64,000 nucleotides of DNA, from the NCBI RefSeq assembly GCF_002554705.1, contig NZ_PDEP01000001.1:62001-126000 (forward strand), read 5' to 3'. This DNA comes from Longimonas halophila (GTDB lineage Bacteria; Bacteroidota; Rhodothermia; Rhodothermales; Salinibacteraceae). The notes under the pieces are model-generated. The model searched no databases. It had not been told where the DNA came from and saw only the letters and a list, made by a program, of their open reading frames with translations. Below, one piece after another: positions 57,201 through 64,000 of this stretch; position 1 is the first letter of the stretch, and every line of letters begins with the position of its first letter. A program made the translations under genes and the position numbers.

Positions 57201-57602
57201 GCGCATGCTGGATTCGGGTGACTCGCACTCAACCGTGCTGTTGTTGATGTTGAGCCAGTCGCCTCCGTTCAGCCGAATCGACGCCTTGTCTGTGTCGTAT
57301 CCGCGTATGTCGGTGTGGTGGTACGGATAGCCAATGGAGTGCGCCCGCACGTACACATGCGAGGCGGCCTCTGCATCCGACACCTGAAGCGACACCGAAC
57401 GCGTATAGCCATCGGGGCCCATCACTTCAATGGGGAAAACAAGCTCATCATTGGTATCCGAAGATACAATCGTGAGCTGAAAGGCCACGGCCAGAGCAAG
57501 GGTGCTCAGGCATAGCAATAATACCAATGCGTGAACAGCCGGACGCTTCCATAACGTCCGCAAGGCCGAGCGCAACTGCGATATGTACGAGGTTCCAGTC
57601 AT
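54207..57602 (-). CDS. Large T9SS-exported c-type cytochrome
   Basis: 1131 residues from the ATG at 57602. N-terminal signal/membrane segment (23-45). Residues 55-220 form a beta-sandwich. A heme c site, ASCNDCHVEGG, is at about 245-255 and is followed by a short cytochrome-like helix (LSETEGRQIAAYIRSIEL). Residues 290-720 are a Trp- and His-rich region with no family I recognise. Two related about 85-residue repeats start DAGWNIISTRMIDSARP (about 752) and VQGWNFIPYLPSAPLGVE (about 838). After a Ser-rich stretch, residues 1055-1131 are a T9SS sorting domain (APNPVRSQSTIS, VYNTLGQRVATWL, LASGTYFYRVNAG). So it should be a heme protein carried to the surface; electron partner and substrate unknown. 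Confidence 0.8.
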   Translation of the reverse strand: MTGTSYISQLRSALRTLWKRPAVHALVLLLCLSTLALAVAFQLTIVSSDTNDELVFPIEVMGPDGYTRSVSLQVSDAEAASHVYVRAHSIGYPYHHTDIRGYDTDKASIRLNGGDWLNINNSTVECESPESSMRCIDGPMHTVRFRIPLDDLGAVQEGPNVVQFRMNYPIGDNGLGDPSMGYRILALEVQSAGDANLSAGTPTTWDDPGSWTAPEGFDNASDIEAGRELWTQRDLLVEGWNGPTIRASCNDCHVEGGYDLQYFAYSNYAIEQRSEFHGLSETEGRQIAAYIRSIELTTSDGQTIDPPGRPWQPPYQPGPTSIASRSESDHRTSGQSMDAMDQTYWAAGAGTEWVLERDSEMRDYVFPNGVIPDAFAIDGQLNMREAPVSVQMPDWNEWLPEFHPLDVWGDEFESSDAWDWYVNEVPGLINEDRPWRVEDSAERASQQIWRNLKNDWAPPNSAPAPYDYEIARQVPVKWGLVKTFEVFQPNHNEEHAQELYGSEAEPRQWTSFSRVVFDMAPHIIGGKGSGGGIMDRYHDTAWYQHQITLNPGSALTTGLKPVDWKYHFQHLSAVNEPEPHYWRYLISYMKMVQVAHTVPNDYSDTEPRGWYMRHLTPAIADKAHFWGSPLRDMPDDEYRQALNVIMSAYADGLTATDMNDWARRTDDQYGLEPESHVPQYMNRYDRTTYADHFWTALQNFGEYGVAYEVLYDLATWANDAWPEGDWMAHIAPYQDNPPIDDTPSAPTEQTVSLDAGWNIISTRMIDSARPMEEVLAPILDEVILVKDDRGRPFSPSYNLDVLDTWMPDEAYQVYVTSAVELPVEGTARPASDPVEVVQGWNFIPYLPSAPLGVEEATASLGSDLIFMKDMSGDIYLPDPDDPINTIDVLEPGKGYMAYVVDDGTLEYPSADASAAQQLHAMARSETSSGESGGYESSAVLVATGTEWPADTRVWAETEYGERVGHGRVADGALVVPVRGPSSVADVPSAQPGDALTIYTQRPGEDAHAVSVNDIRNVLTDGTHETLTFEPRAVYRARVETPEAATGFAVAGPAPNPVRSQSTISVTVPEATRVRIEVYNTLGQRVATWLDRRLQRGAHEVAIDAGQLASGTYFYRVNAGRHTESRRVTVVR

Positions 57603-57898
57603 AGCAACCGTTAAATATAAGCAGGTGGACATCCGCCGAGCAATCTTCCCGACGGCACCCACTATCTATTCAAGGGGCATACCACGTTGCGCCATTGGTG
57701 TAAATGGGGGAGCGTAATTCAGGGCCTCATGTATCCGGAAGCGCTTTGTATGTGTTTTGTGAATGAGAGGCATTGGTTCGTTTCATGTAGCGTATGGGTA
57801 GATGTGTCTATATGTAGATAGAAATAGAGGCAAGATGTATGTAGTGGCAGATTGTAAAATGTGCAATATTGTGCATATAGGATGCGAAAGCATTACCT

Positions 57899-58250
57899 TT
57901 ATGTCCTATGCTGGTCCCATTCGTTATAGGTGTGCTGGGTCTGGCAGCGAGGGGCCTCGTAAGTGAGGGCTGTAATTTCAGTTTGTAAAATTTCTTTCTG
58001 AGCGTGCCGATCCGATTTGGTCTTGGCATTGAGCGTTGTTTTCGACCGAATACGTGCCACATTTTTACCCGTCGGGGAAAAGACGGAAAAATGAACCCCT
58101 AATATATCGCTCATTGCCTCGAACCCCTGATCGATGGGTCCGATGGTCATGGAGAGTGAGCGTGTCATCATGCAATCCGAGGAGGGCGTACGTGCCTCGT
58201 CGAACCATATATCGGCGCGTAGGCCCTGGCGCAGCCCCCTATGTTATGGG
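57899..58250 (-). pseudogene. Sulfotransferase remnant (C-terminal part), paralogue of 59503-60249
   Basis: The minus-strand frame reads GLRADIWFDEARTPSSDCMM, then MTIGPIDQGFEAMSD and NVARIRSKTTLNAKTKSD. This aligns with GLRAYIRFYETLTPYLGGMV, MTTGPIDQVFEVINE and NVARIRSKTTLNSDAEAA in the intact gene at 59503-60249. Upstream the match has an indel and an in-frame TAA, and the N-terminal two thirds with the PAPS site are missing. The MITE at 58251 abuts it. Clearly non-functional. Confidence 0.82.
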
Positions 58251-58429
58251 GGTAGTGGGTAGACGCTAAGTGATAAGGCTATCGCAGAATGTAGGTTTGT
58301 CTTATTCGAACCCCCTCTCCCTTCGGGTTTCTCCCCCTTTTCCAAGGGGGAGATGTCGATAGACAGAGGGGGTTGTCTGGCTCCGATGATGTCGGCCATA
58401 TGACAATCACTTACCATTGAACCGCTACC
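58251..58429. mobile_element. MITE-like element, 179 bp, with perfect 8-bp target duplication
   Basis: Bounded by GGTAGTGG and CCGCTACC with imperfect inverted termini: the first 24 bases match the complement of the last 24 at 18 positions. It is flanked by identical octamers GTTATGGG at 58243-58250 and 58430-58437. The interior has a strong hairpin, CTCCCCCTT-TTCC-AAGGGGGAG, nested in AACCCCCTCT/AGAGGGGGTT. It has no coding capacity. The second copy is at 32459-32701. Confidence 0.88.
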
Positions 58430-58464
58430 GTTATGGGTATGTGTGCCTCTTGCGGGGCTATTGG

Positions 58465-59451
58465 CTATTCGTGAGATGTCTCCAGAGGTGCGTTCAGGTT
58501 GAAGCTTTTGCGTGAGTAGCACTGCAGAGCGACCTCTTGGGTAATGTCAAAAATCGTCTGTCGCTGCGATGGGGAGAGCGAGTCGCGTCGCATCTCAAAG
58601 ATCTGCGCGCTGTCGCGGCTGAAGTCCTGAACGCGTCCTTGCTTGGCCTCGGGCGAGTTTCCGCCGTGCGTTTTGCGGTGTATCTTGCGCTCTACGTATG
58701 ACGACCAGGGGAGGCCCAACGTGTCGTACAGTGCCCCAAATGTCTCCACCGGCGATGCGCACAGCTCCTCGTGTGTTACGACAGGCCATTCAAACGCATT
58801 GGCCCACTGCAGAAGCGTTCGATAGGTGAACAGCCAGTGGAAGCAGGCGTCGGTAAGTGAGGAGTGGTCGTAGCTGTTGTAATTTGCGAGGTCCTGCTCT
58901 GTCAGATAATCGCGGACAAAGGCATCCTGACTGAGCAATTTCTGCGTTTCGGGCCACCACGACACACGCTCAAAGCTGGCGACCAGAGACGCCGGGTGCC
59001 GAATAATCACAACGGGTTTGAACTGGTACGCGGTGTGCAGATGTCGCGCTACGAGCGGAGCCGTGGGGTCTTTAACAATACAGTGCCGATGCAGGTAGTT
59101 AGCTTTCGCCAGCCGTAAGAAAAACGGTCCGCGACTCCCTACGACTTTCTTAATGAGCTTCAGGTGCGACGGATCGTTCGGGTAGTAGGAGGTCTGAAGC
59201 GCAAAGTCGTACTGCTTGAGCCGCTCAAACTGCCGGTCGAGCATTTGCATCGTGTCCGTTTCCAGTGTCTCTGCGATGTACTGATACCGTTTCTCCATGC
59301 CAGGCATCCCACAGCGCACGTTGAATGGCTCGTGAATGTAATCAACGGAAAGCGGCGTGCTGAGAATGTCTGCGAGGAATGTCGTTCCGCTGCGGATGCT
59401 TCCCGTGACGAAGATCCAGTTCTTGATGTGGCGGGTGCCTACGTTGATCAT
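58465..59451 (-). CDS. Sulfotransferase, PAPS-dependent
   Basis: 328 residues from the ATG at 59451; an upstream TTG at 59490 is possible. The PAPS 5'-phosphosulfate loop is IFVTGSIRSGTTFLADIL (about 13-30) and the 3'-phosphate site VVIIRHPASLVASFE (about 165). It transfers sulfate from PAPS to a hydroxyl group, here probably a polysaccharide. WLFTYRTLLQWANAFEWPVV and TFGALYDTLGLPW are typical of the bacterial carbohydrate-type families. It lies 51 bases after the neighbouring sulfotransferase on the same strand. Confidence 0.92.
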   Translation of the reverse strand: MINVGTRHIKNWIFVTGSIRSGTTFLADILSTPLSVDYIHEPFNVRCGMPGMEKRYQYIAETLETDTMQMLDRQFERLKQYDFALQTSYYPNDPSHLKLIKKVVGSRGPFFLRLAKANYLHRHCIVKDPTAPLVARHLHTAYQFKPVVIIRHPASLVASFERVSWWPETQKLLSQDAFVRDYLTEQDLANYNSYDHSSLTDACFHWLFTYRTLLQWANAFEWPVVTHEELCASPVETFGALYDTLGLPWSSYVERKIHRKTHGGNSPEAKQGRVQDFSRDSAQIFEMRRDSLSPSQRQTIFDITQEVALQCYSRKSFNLNAPLETSHE

Positions 59452-59502
59452 TGAGATAGTCGTTTGTTTTAGGATGCGTACAGTATCCAACAGAGAAGAG
59501 AA

Positions 59503-60249
59503 TCAGGAAGACGATGAGAGCGAGGCTGTCGGCATGACGCCGTACTGCTCCCAATCGACATGGAGCGCTTCGGCCCGCTCGCGCAGAGCGCGGTAGGCCG
59601 GATCTGCAATGGCAGCACGGAGCTCCGATTTCTTTTTGCGTCGCGCCGCTTCGGCGTCTGAGTTGAGCGTTGTTTTCGACCGGATACGGGCCACGTTCTC
59701 GTCTATCGGGCGGAATACCTCAAATGAGCACTCGAATCGCTCGTTGATCACCTCGAACACCTGATCGATGGGGCCCGTCGTCATGGGAAACGGACTGACG
59801 ACCATACCGCCCAGGTAGGGCGTAAGCGTCTCGTAAAACCGGATGTAAGCGCGCAGGCCCTGCCCCAGTCCTACATACGGCCATCGACTTACGAGCGACA
59901 CAACCGCATTCGACGGATCGCGGAGCGTAACCAGCACGGGTACGCCTTGATCTACGGCTTTGATGATCTGCGCAGGCGCGTGCAGGTGGTGCGCCAGACG
60001 CACGGGGCGCTCCTGGCACGACTTAAACGCTACGGTGGCAAAGCTATTGCCCGACCCCTGAAATCCGTCGATAACGAGTTCGGTGTCGGGTAGGACCTGG
60101 CACTCGCGCGGGTCAATGTGGCCGCGCATCTTCCATTGCGTCCACCACACCGTAGCCTGATGGATTGGTGCCAGCCAGGGTGTGGCGGCGCAGCGGGTGC
60201 GAATTTCGAACTTGGCCTGTAGAGCGCGCTCTTTCAACGTGGTAAGCAT
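59503..60249 (-). CDS. Sulfotransferase-domain protein
   Basis: 248 residues. PAPS loop VIDGFQGSGNSFATVAFKSC (about 58-77) with Gly-Ser-Gly-Asn-Ser in place of the usual GTT; 3'-phosphate site VLVTLRDPSNAVVSLVSRW. The C-terminal NVARIRSKTTLN is shared with the remnant at 57899-58250. It is diverged from the other two sulfotransferases here. Catalytic activity is likely but not certain, given the changed P-loop. It is in the same minus-strand run as the glycosyltransferases upstream. Confidence 0.85.
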   Translation of the reverse strand: MLTTLKERALQAKFEIRTRCAATPWLAPIHQATVWWTQWKMRGHIDPRECQVLPDTELVIDGFQGSGNSFATVAFKSCQERPVRLAHHLHAPAQIIKAVDQGVPVLVTLRDPSNAVVSLVSRWPYVGLGQGLRAYIRFYETLTPYLGGMVVSPFPMTTGPIDQVFEVINERFECSFEVFRPIDENVARIRSKTTLNSDAEAARRKKKSELRAAIADPAYRALRERAEALHVDWEQYGVMPTASLSSSS

Positions 60250-60287
60250 GGGGAATGCAGATTTGATTTGGTTAAGCTGAGAGCAGA

Positions 60288-61463
60288 CTACGCGTTGACA
60301 TAGGCATGTGGAGACACACGGCGCAGCGCCTCTTCAAACTGCGCATGCATGCGCTTCAAACCGTAGCGCGTGCGCACGTCGGCCGCGCCGGTGCGGGCGA
60401 GGGTCGCCGCCCAGTCCGGGTCGTCGAGCAGCGACTGACAGGCTGTAGCCAGCGCGGCTGCGTCGCCGGGGGGAACGAGGAGTCCGCTGTGCTGGGGACG
60501 AATAATTTCGGGCACCCCGCCTGCTTTGGTGGCCACCACGGGGCGCTTGGCCAGCAGGCCCTCGGCTACCACGCGCCCGAACGGCTCGGCGGCGGTGGAG
60601 GTGTGCACCACAATCGTGCAGGCGGCCATGAGTTCGGGGATGTCAGCGCGGTGCCCGGCAAAGTGCACGCGTCCGCGTAGGGCGGGATGCGCGGCCTGTG
60701 TGCGAAGCCGCGCGGCGTACGATTCGTCGCCGGGGAAGGCGGCTTCGCCTACGATGAGCGCGTGGGCCGTGGGCAGGTTGTGCAGGGCCTCCAGCAGTAC
60801 GTGTTGCCCCTTCCACTCGGCCAGGCGGCTAAACACGCCCAGCACGGGCGCGTCGTGAGGCAAGTCGAGGGCGGCACGAAGAACTGTCGTATCCTTCTGG
60901 CAAGCACGGTCGAAAGGCGCAGCGTCGAGTCCGTTGGGAATCTCAATGATCGGCCCGGTACCGCCGCCATCGGCAAAGGCGCGGGCGGTGGCGCGGGAGT
61001 TTACGGCTACGAGGGTGGCGCTGGCATTGGCCACACGGGTAACAAGTTGGCGCTGCATCCAGCCGAAGTGCTCGGGCGTGAGCAGGTCGTGCACCATCCA
61101 GATGAGCGGCGTGCCGGTCCGTTGGGCAGCCCAGGCGGCGGGCAGCAGTGCCTTCTGGGAGTTAGCGAAGATCACATCGTGCGAGCGAGCCTGCTGGGCT
61201 ACGTCGTGCGCGGTCCGGGCCAGTGCTGGGAGAGCCTGCAGCCCTTGCATCCAGGTGCCGCTCTTGCGCACGCGTTGCAGCGCCGCGCCCGATTCGAGTA
61301 TGCGGTGGGGCAGACCGTGCGCCTCCAACTGCTCGGTGAAACGGCCCGATTCGAACGTCACAACAGTGCTCGTGTCCGCATACGGGCGAGCCAGATCCAG
61401 CAGAAACAACTCGGCCCCGCCGAGGGCACCACTGTGGTCAACAAAAAGGATGCGGGGAGCCAT
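60288..61463 (-). CDS. Glycosyltransferase family 4 protein
   Basis: 391 residues from the ATG at 61463 (MAPRILFVDHSGALGGAELF); the ATG at 61505 overlaps the upstream gene by 13 bases and is less likely. The donor half has VLGVFSRLAEWKGQHVLLEA, VHFAGHRADIPELMAACTIV and TAAEPFGRVVAEGLLAKRPV (E-x7-E), then GGVPEIIRPQHSGLLVPPGD. It probably adds one sugar of the polysaccharide unit. It starts 29 bases after the next upstream glycosyltransferase ends. Confidence 0.92.
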   Translation of the reverse strand: MAPRILFVDHSGALGGAELFLLDLARPYADTSTVVTFESGRFTEQLEAHGLPHRILESGAALQRVRKSGTWMQGLQALPALARTAHDVAQQARSHDVIFANSQKALLPAAWAAQRTGTPLIWMVHDLLTPEHFGWMQRQLVTRVANASATLVAVNSRATARAFADGGGTGPIIEIPNGLDAAPFDRACQKDTTVLRAALDLPHDAPVLGVFSRLAEWKGQHVLLEALHNLPTAHALIVGEAAFPGDESYAARLRTQAAHPALRGRVHFAGHRADIPELMAACTIVVHTSTAAEPFGRVVAEGLLAKRPVVATKAGGVPEIIRPQHSGLLVPPGDAAALATACQSLLDDPDWAATLARTGAADVRTRYGLKRMHAQFEEALRRVSPHAYVNA

Positions 61464-61492
61464 CTCGGTCACCAAAGGAAGGGCGTAGGCAG

Positions 61493-62686
61493 TCAAGTTG
61501 CGCATGCGATGTCGTAGACGCTGCGCGTAGCAGCAGCAATCTGCGGCCAGGCAAAGCGGTTGTGCGCGTAGGCTGCACAGGGGGCAGCATCTGGCACCGC
61601 GAGGCGTCCGTGCAAGGTCTGGCTGAGAGCCTCGTGCAGCGCCTCCGCCGACGTATCTGGCAACACGAGGCGAGGCGATAGGTCGCGCACCACCTCGGGC
61701 AGTCCGCCCACGGGCGTTACGAATACGGGCGTGCCACAAGCCAGCGACTCAACGGTCGTCAGGCCGAAGCCTTCCCACGCGGTGGTGGGCACCACGCTCA
61801 GCGTCGCGGCCTGATAGGCCAGCGGCAGGTCGGCGTCGGGCACAAAGCCGAGCAGGCGCACGTGGTCGTGCAGCCCGCGCTCGTCGATGGCGTGCTGAAG
61901 CGACTCTGCCAGGGGACCGGTACCGGCAATGCACACCAGCACATCGGGATGGGTGCGGCGCAGGCGGTCGGCGGCGTTGAGCAGTGTAAAGAGGCCCATC
62001 CGATGCGCCAGGCGGCGTACCGTAAGCACAATGGGCCGATCGGTGGGCCACCCCAGCGCGGCGCGTGCCGCGCGCGGCGAACCCGCATAGAAACGATCGG
62101 TGTCCACGCCGCCAGGAACGACGTGAACCCGATCGGAATCGACACCGTAGCGGCGCACCAGCACGGTACGAAATGCTTCGGAAAGCACGATGAAACGGTC
62201 CGCGCGTTGGTACACGTGGTGCTCCAGGGCATGCTTCAGACGAACGCGCAACGAGCGGTCGCCCTCGGTGTCGGACTCCAGGGCCCAAGGCCCGTGGAAG
62301 TGCATTACAAAGGGAAGGTCGGTGGTCGGCAGCGGCCAGCCGTACAGTGCAAAGTGGCACGCCAGCACGTCGTAATCGCCGCGCTGCACATCGGCGCCAA
62401 TACGTGTGCGTGCTGCCCAGAGCCGGGCGGGGAGCGAATCGCTTCCGCGTGCAAAGGCGCGCACGTCGGTGGGACGCTTAGCATGGTTTGGTGCACCCGT
62501 AACCCAGGTGCGTGCGGACACGTTCGCCTCCGCAAAATGCGTGGTGAGACCATGCACCATGCGGTCGAGGCCGTTGCCAGGCGCCTCCGGAAACCAGTCC
62601 ATGCCCACGGTGCACACGCGCAGCGGTGCAGGGGGAGCGGCAAGCGGGGCGCGCGAAGCAGAATGACGGCGTGTAGCTGTAGTCAT
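61493..62686 (-). CDS. Glycosyltransferase family 4 protein
   Basis: 397 residues from the ATG at 62686 (MTTATRRHSA); a TTG at 62710 would overlap the upstream sulfotransferase. VCTVGMDWFPEAPGNGLDRM starts the acceptor half. RPIVLTVRRLAHRMGLFTLL, VRLLGFVPDADLPLAYQAAT and TTAWEGFGLTTVESLACGTP (E-x7-E) form the donor site. Between the sulfotransferase at 62697 (10 bases away) and the glycosyltransferase at 60288, so one operon is likely. Confidence 0.92.
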   Translation of the reverse strand: MTTATRRHSASRAPLAAPPAPLRVCTVGMDWFPEAPGNGLDRMVHGLTTHFAEANVSARTWVTGAPNHAKRPTDVRAFARGSDSLPARLWAARTRIGADVQRGDYDVLACHFALYGWPLPTTDLPFVMHFHGPWALESDTEGDRSLRVRLKHALEHHVYQRADRFIVLSEAFRTVLVRRYGVDSDRVHVVPGGVDTDRFYAGSPRAARAALGWPTDRPIVLTVRRLAHRMGLFTLLNAADRLRRTHPDVLVCIAGTGPLAESLQHAIDERGLHDHVRLLGFVPDADLPLAYQAATLSVVPTTAWEGFGLTTVESLACGTPVFVTPVGGLPEVVRDLSPRLVLPDTSAEALHEALSQTLHGRLAVPDAAPCAAYAHNRFAWPQIAAATRSVYDIACAT

Positions 62687-62696
62687 AGGAGCACGG

Positions 62697-63647
62697 TCAG
62701 GCGTATCCAAACGAACGGCGATTTACGGTGGTGATGGTGCGCGCCAGCGAGCGGCTGGAGGGCGGCAGGTCACGTTTCCAGCGCTCATCCAGCTCAATGC
62801 CACGGTCTTCGTAGCGCATGGGGTTGCCCGCAATGGTAAACTGGCTGCCGTCGCGGAAGTCGGTCACCGCCTCGGGCACGTAGGGCAGGCCAATCATCTG
62901 GCAGGCCTGCTCGAACGTGTCGTGCGGCGTGGAGGCCAGGGTTTCGTACTGCATGAGCATGTAGTCATCGGCCGTTAGGTGATGCTCCGCAATCCGTCCA
63001 AACAGGTGGTTCTGAATAACCCACGCTGTAGACTGCCGCGCGGTGTAGTAGAGGCGCGGCACGGCGCTTGGCCAGCGCGGCGACTGCACCCACGGCTTCG
63101 TGACCGAGTATGCAAACCCGCACGGATGCTTCACCATGTGCACCACTTTGATGTTGAACCGCCCCGACCGTAGCAGCCAGAGCAGCCGGTACGGGTCTTT
63201 CGAGGCGTCCACGATCCACTCTGGGCGCGTGCCTGTGCGCTCCGTCACCAGATCGCGAAAGTACCGGAAGAGCGCCTCGTTGTTGGCACCGTACTGGTCG
63301 ATTTGTGCCTGCACGCGGGGCGCGAGCGGACCCGGCGCAAAGTCGTTCCAGCGTTGCCAGCGCACGGTGCGCCCGCCGTCGTGATGCTCGCGAAAGTGAT
63401 GCAGTTGCGGCCCCGGCTGGTGCAGCGGATCCACGCGCGCCTCCATCTCCTGCCAGAACGGGCATGTCTGCACGTAGTGGCCCGAGCCGCACGGGCGCAC
63501 GCCGCCCATCATAATTTCGTGCGGCCACAGATGCACCTCGCCACACGTAGCCAGGTGCGGATGCGCGCCCAGCATCGACTCAAATAGCGTGGTGCCGCTG
63601 CGTCCAATGCTGGCCACATAAATCAGATTAATGCGATCGGTAGACAT
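62697..63647 (-). CDS. Sulfotransferase, PAPS-dependent
   Basis: 316 residues. PAPS loop IYVASIGRSGTTLFESMLGA (about 9-28) and a 3'-phosphate/core motif VVHMVKHPCGFAYSVTKPWV (about 170). FNIKVVHMVKHP and EWIVDASKDPYRLLWLL match carbohydrate-sulfotransferase-like families. A Cys-rich stretch near residues 50-65 (CGSGHYVQTCPFWQ) is a feature of several bacterial members. It lies immediately upstream of two glycosyltransferases, so it probably sulfates the same polysaccharide. Confidence 0.9.
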   Translation of the reverse strand: MSTDRINLIYVASIGRSGTTLFESMLGAHPHLATCGEVHLWPHEIMMGGVRPCGSGHYVQTCPFWQEMEARVDPLHQPGPQLHHFREHHDGGRTVRWQRWNDFAPGPLAPRVQAQIDQYGANNEALFRYFRDLVTERTGTRPEWIVDASKDPYRLLWLLRSGRFNIKVVHMVKHPCGFAYSVTKPWVQSPRWPSAVPRLYYTARQSTAWVIQNHLFGRIAEHHLTADDYMLMQYETLASTPHDTFEQACQMIGLPYVPEAVTDFRDGSQFTIAGNPMRYEDRGIELDERWKRDLPPSSRSLARTITTVNRRSFGYA

Positions 63648-63695
63648 AAAAAACAGCAGTTAAACAATAGGTTAGGCGACGCCAAAGAGCTTCCG

Positions 63696-64000
63696 TCAAG
63701 AGACCTGCAACGGTTTATCTATGAGGGATGCATAGGCTGTGGCATGGTGGTTGGCAATCGCAGCCCACGAAAACTCCGATGCCCGAATCAGGCCTTGGTC
63801 GGCCATGTGCTGGCATCGCTCAGCGTCGCGAAGCAGTGCCGTGAGCGTGGAGGCAAACGCGCTGTCGCCAACCAGTGCGCCGTACGTGCCGCCATCGAGC
63901 ACATAGTCGGCCCCTGGATTGGGCGACGCCACCACGGGCGTGCCGCTGGCCATCGCCTCGATGTAGGGCAAGCCGAATCCCTCATACACGCTTGGATACG
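63696..64000 (-). CDS. Glycosyltransferase family 4, N-terminus beyond the right edge
   Basis: C-terminal 101 residues of a GT4 enzyme: [20 protein letters not shown] carries the E-x7-E donor motif (EGFGLPYIE), then [17 protein letters not shown] and a final helix region. The protein continues off the right edge, so no start is given. It lies upstream of the 62697 sulfotransferase with a 48-base gap. Confidence 0.85.
   Translation of the reverse strand, partial: YPSVYEGFGLPYIEAMASGTPVVASPNPGADYVLDGGTYGALVGDSAFASTLTALLRDAERCQHMADQGLIRASEFSWAAIANHHATAYASLIDKPLQVS

Noticed and set aside
57899..58171. 90-residue minus-strand open frame as an intact small gene
   Set aside because: It is only the C-terminal part of a sulfotransferase-like protein. 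The homology continues upstream past its first Met through an indel and a stop, so it is treated as part of a pseudogene.
60687..62734. Long plus-strand open frames (276 and 290 residues) opposite the glycosyltransferases
   Set aside because: Both are antisense to genes with clear GT4 donor motifs and read as low-complexity Gly/Ala/Arg/His translations.

Overview
The window is about 60 percent GC chromosomal DNA from a member of Bacteroidota, most likely the Rhodothermia/Salinibacter lineage. Three secreted proteins end in a type IX secretion (T9SS) C-terminal sorting domain. Promoters where visible match the Bacteroidota TTTG-N20-TAnnTTTG pattern, Shine-Dalgarno sequences are mostly absent, and many proteins are rich in Asp and Glu as in halophiles. 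The lineage call is inference from these traits, not from a database match.

Bases 1-41000 are mostly housekeeping genes in short operons. Left to right they are: a divergent oxyR-like/katG pair with a recognisable OxyR operator and two Bacteroidota promoters; an S9 peptidase; a CIA30-domain exported protein; two metallo-enzymes; an alternative GlmU-like protein; a T9SS cargo protein behind a LacI-type palindrome; folA, a methyltransferase, tRNA-Pro(CGG), fadD, pyrD, phzF; a 1124-residue HExxH/TolB-propeller/beta-barrel protein; PBP2 and rodA for the cell wall; mnmM, NRDE, marC and an NSS transporter; purF behind a hairpin-rich leader; a membrane-anchored pseudokinase; clpS, purS, pssA, psd and a lipoprotein; mscS and folD; and a lysine/threonine-branch pair (an ACT-less aspartokinase and asd).

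From tRNA-Gly(GCC) at 41.8 kb to the right edge the window is an accessory surface-polysaccharide region. It has five glycosyltransferases (one cut by the edge), two tandem orphan NarL-type response regulators, a WbaP/WcaJ-type initiating sugar-phosphate transferase, a Wzc-type tyrosine autokinase, a small SLBB-like protein, CDP-glucose pyrophosphorylase (rfbF), two T9SS cargo proteins (one a large secreted c-type cytochrome), three sulfotransferases and a sulfotransferase remnant. Together they suggest a sulfated, possibly dideoxyhexose-containing exopolysaccharide. No Wzx, Wzy or full Wza is in the window.

Mobile-DNA traces are small. Two related MITE-like elements (179 and 243 bp) share imperfect terminal inverted repeats. 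The one at 58251-58429 has a perfect 8-bp target duplication and sits in the sulfotransferase remnant. A different dispersed intergenic repeat occurs at 36298-36394 and 40995-41117. No transposase, CRISPR array, prophage or recognised defence system was seen.
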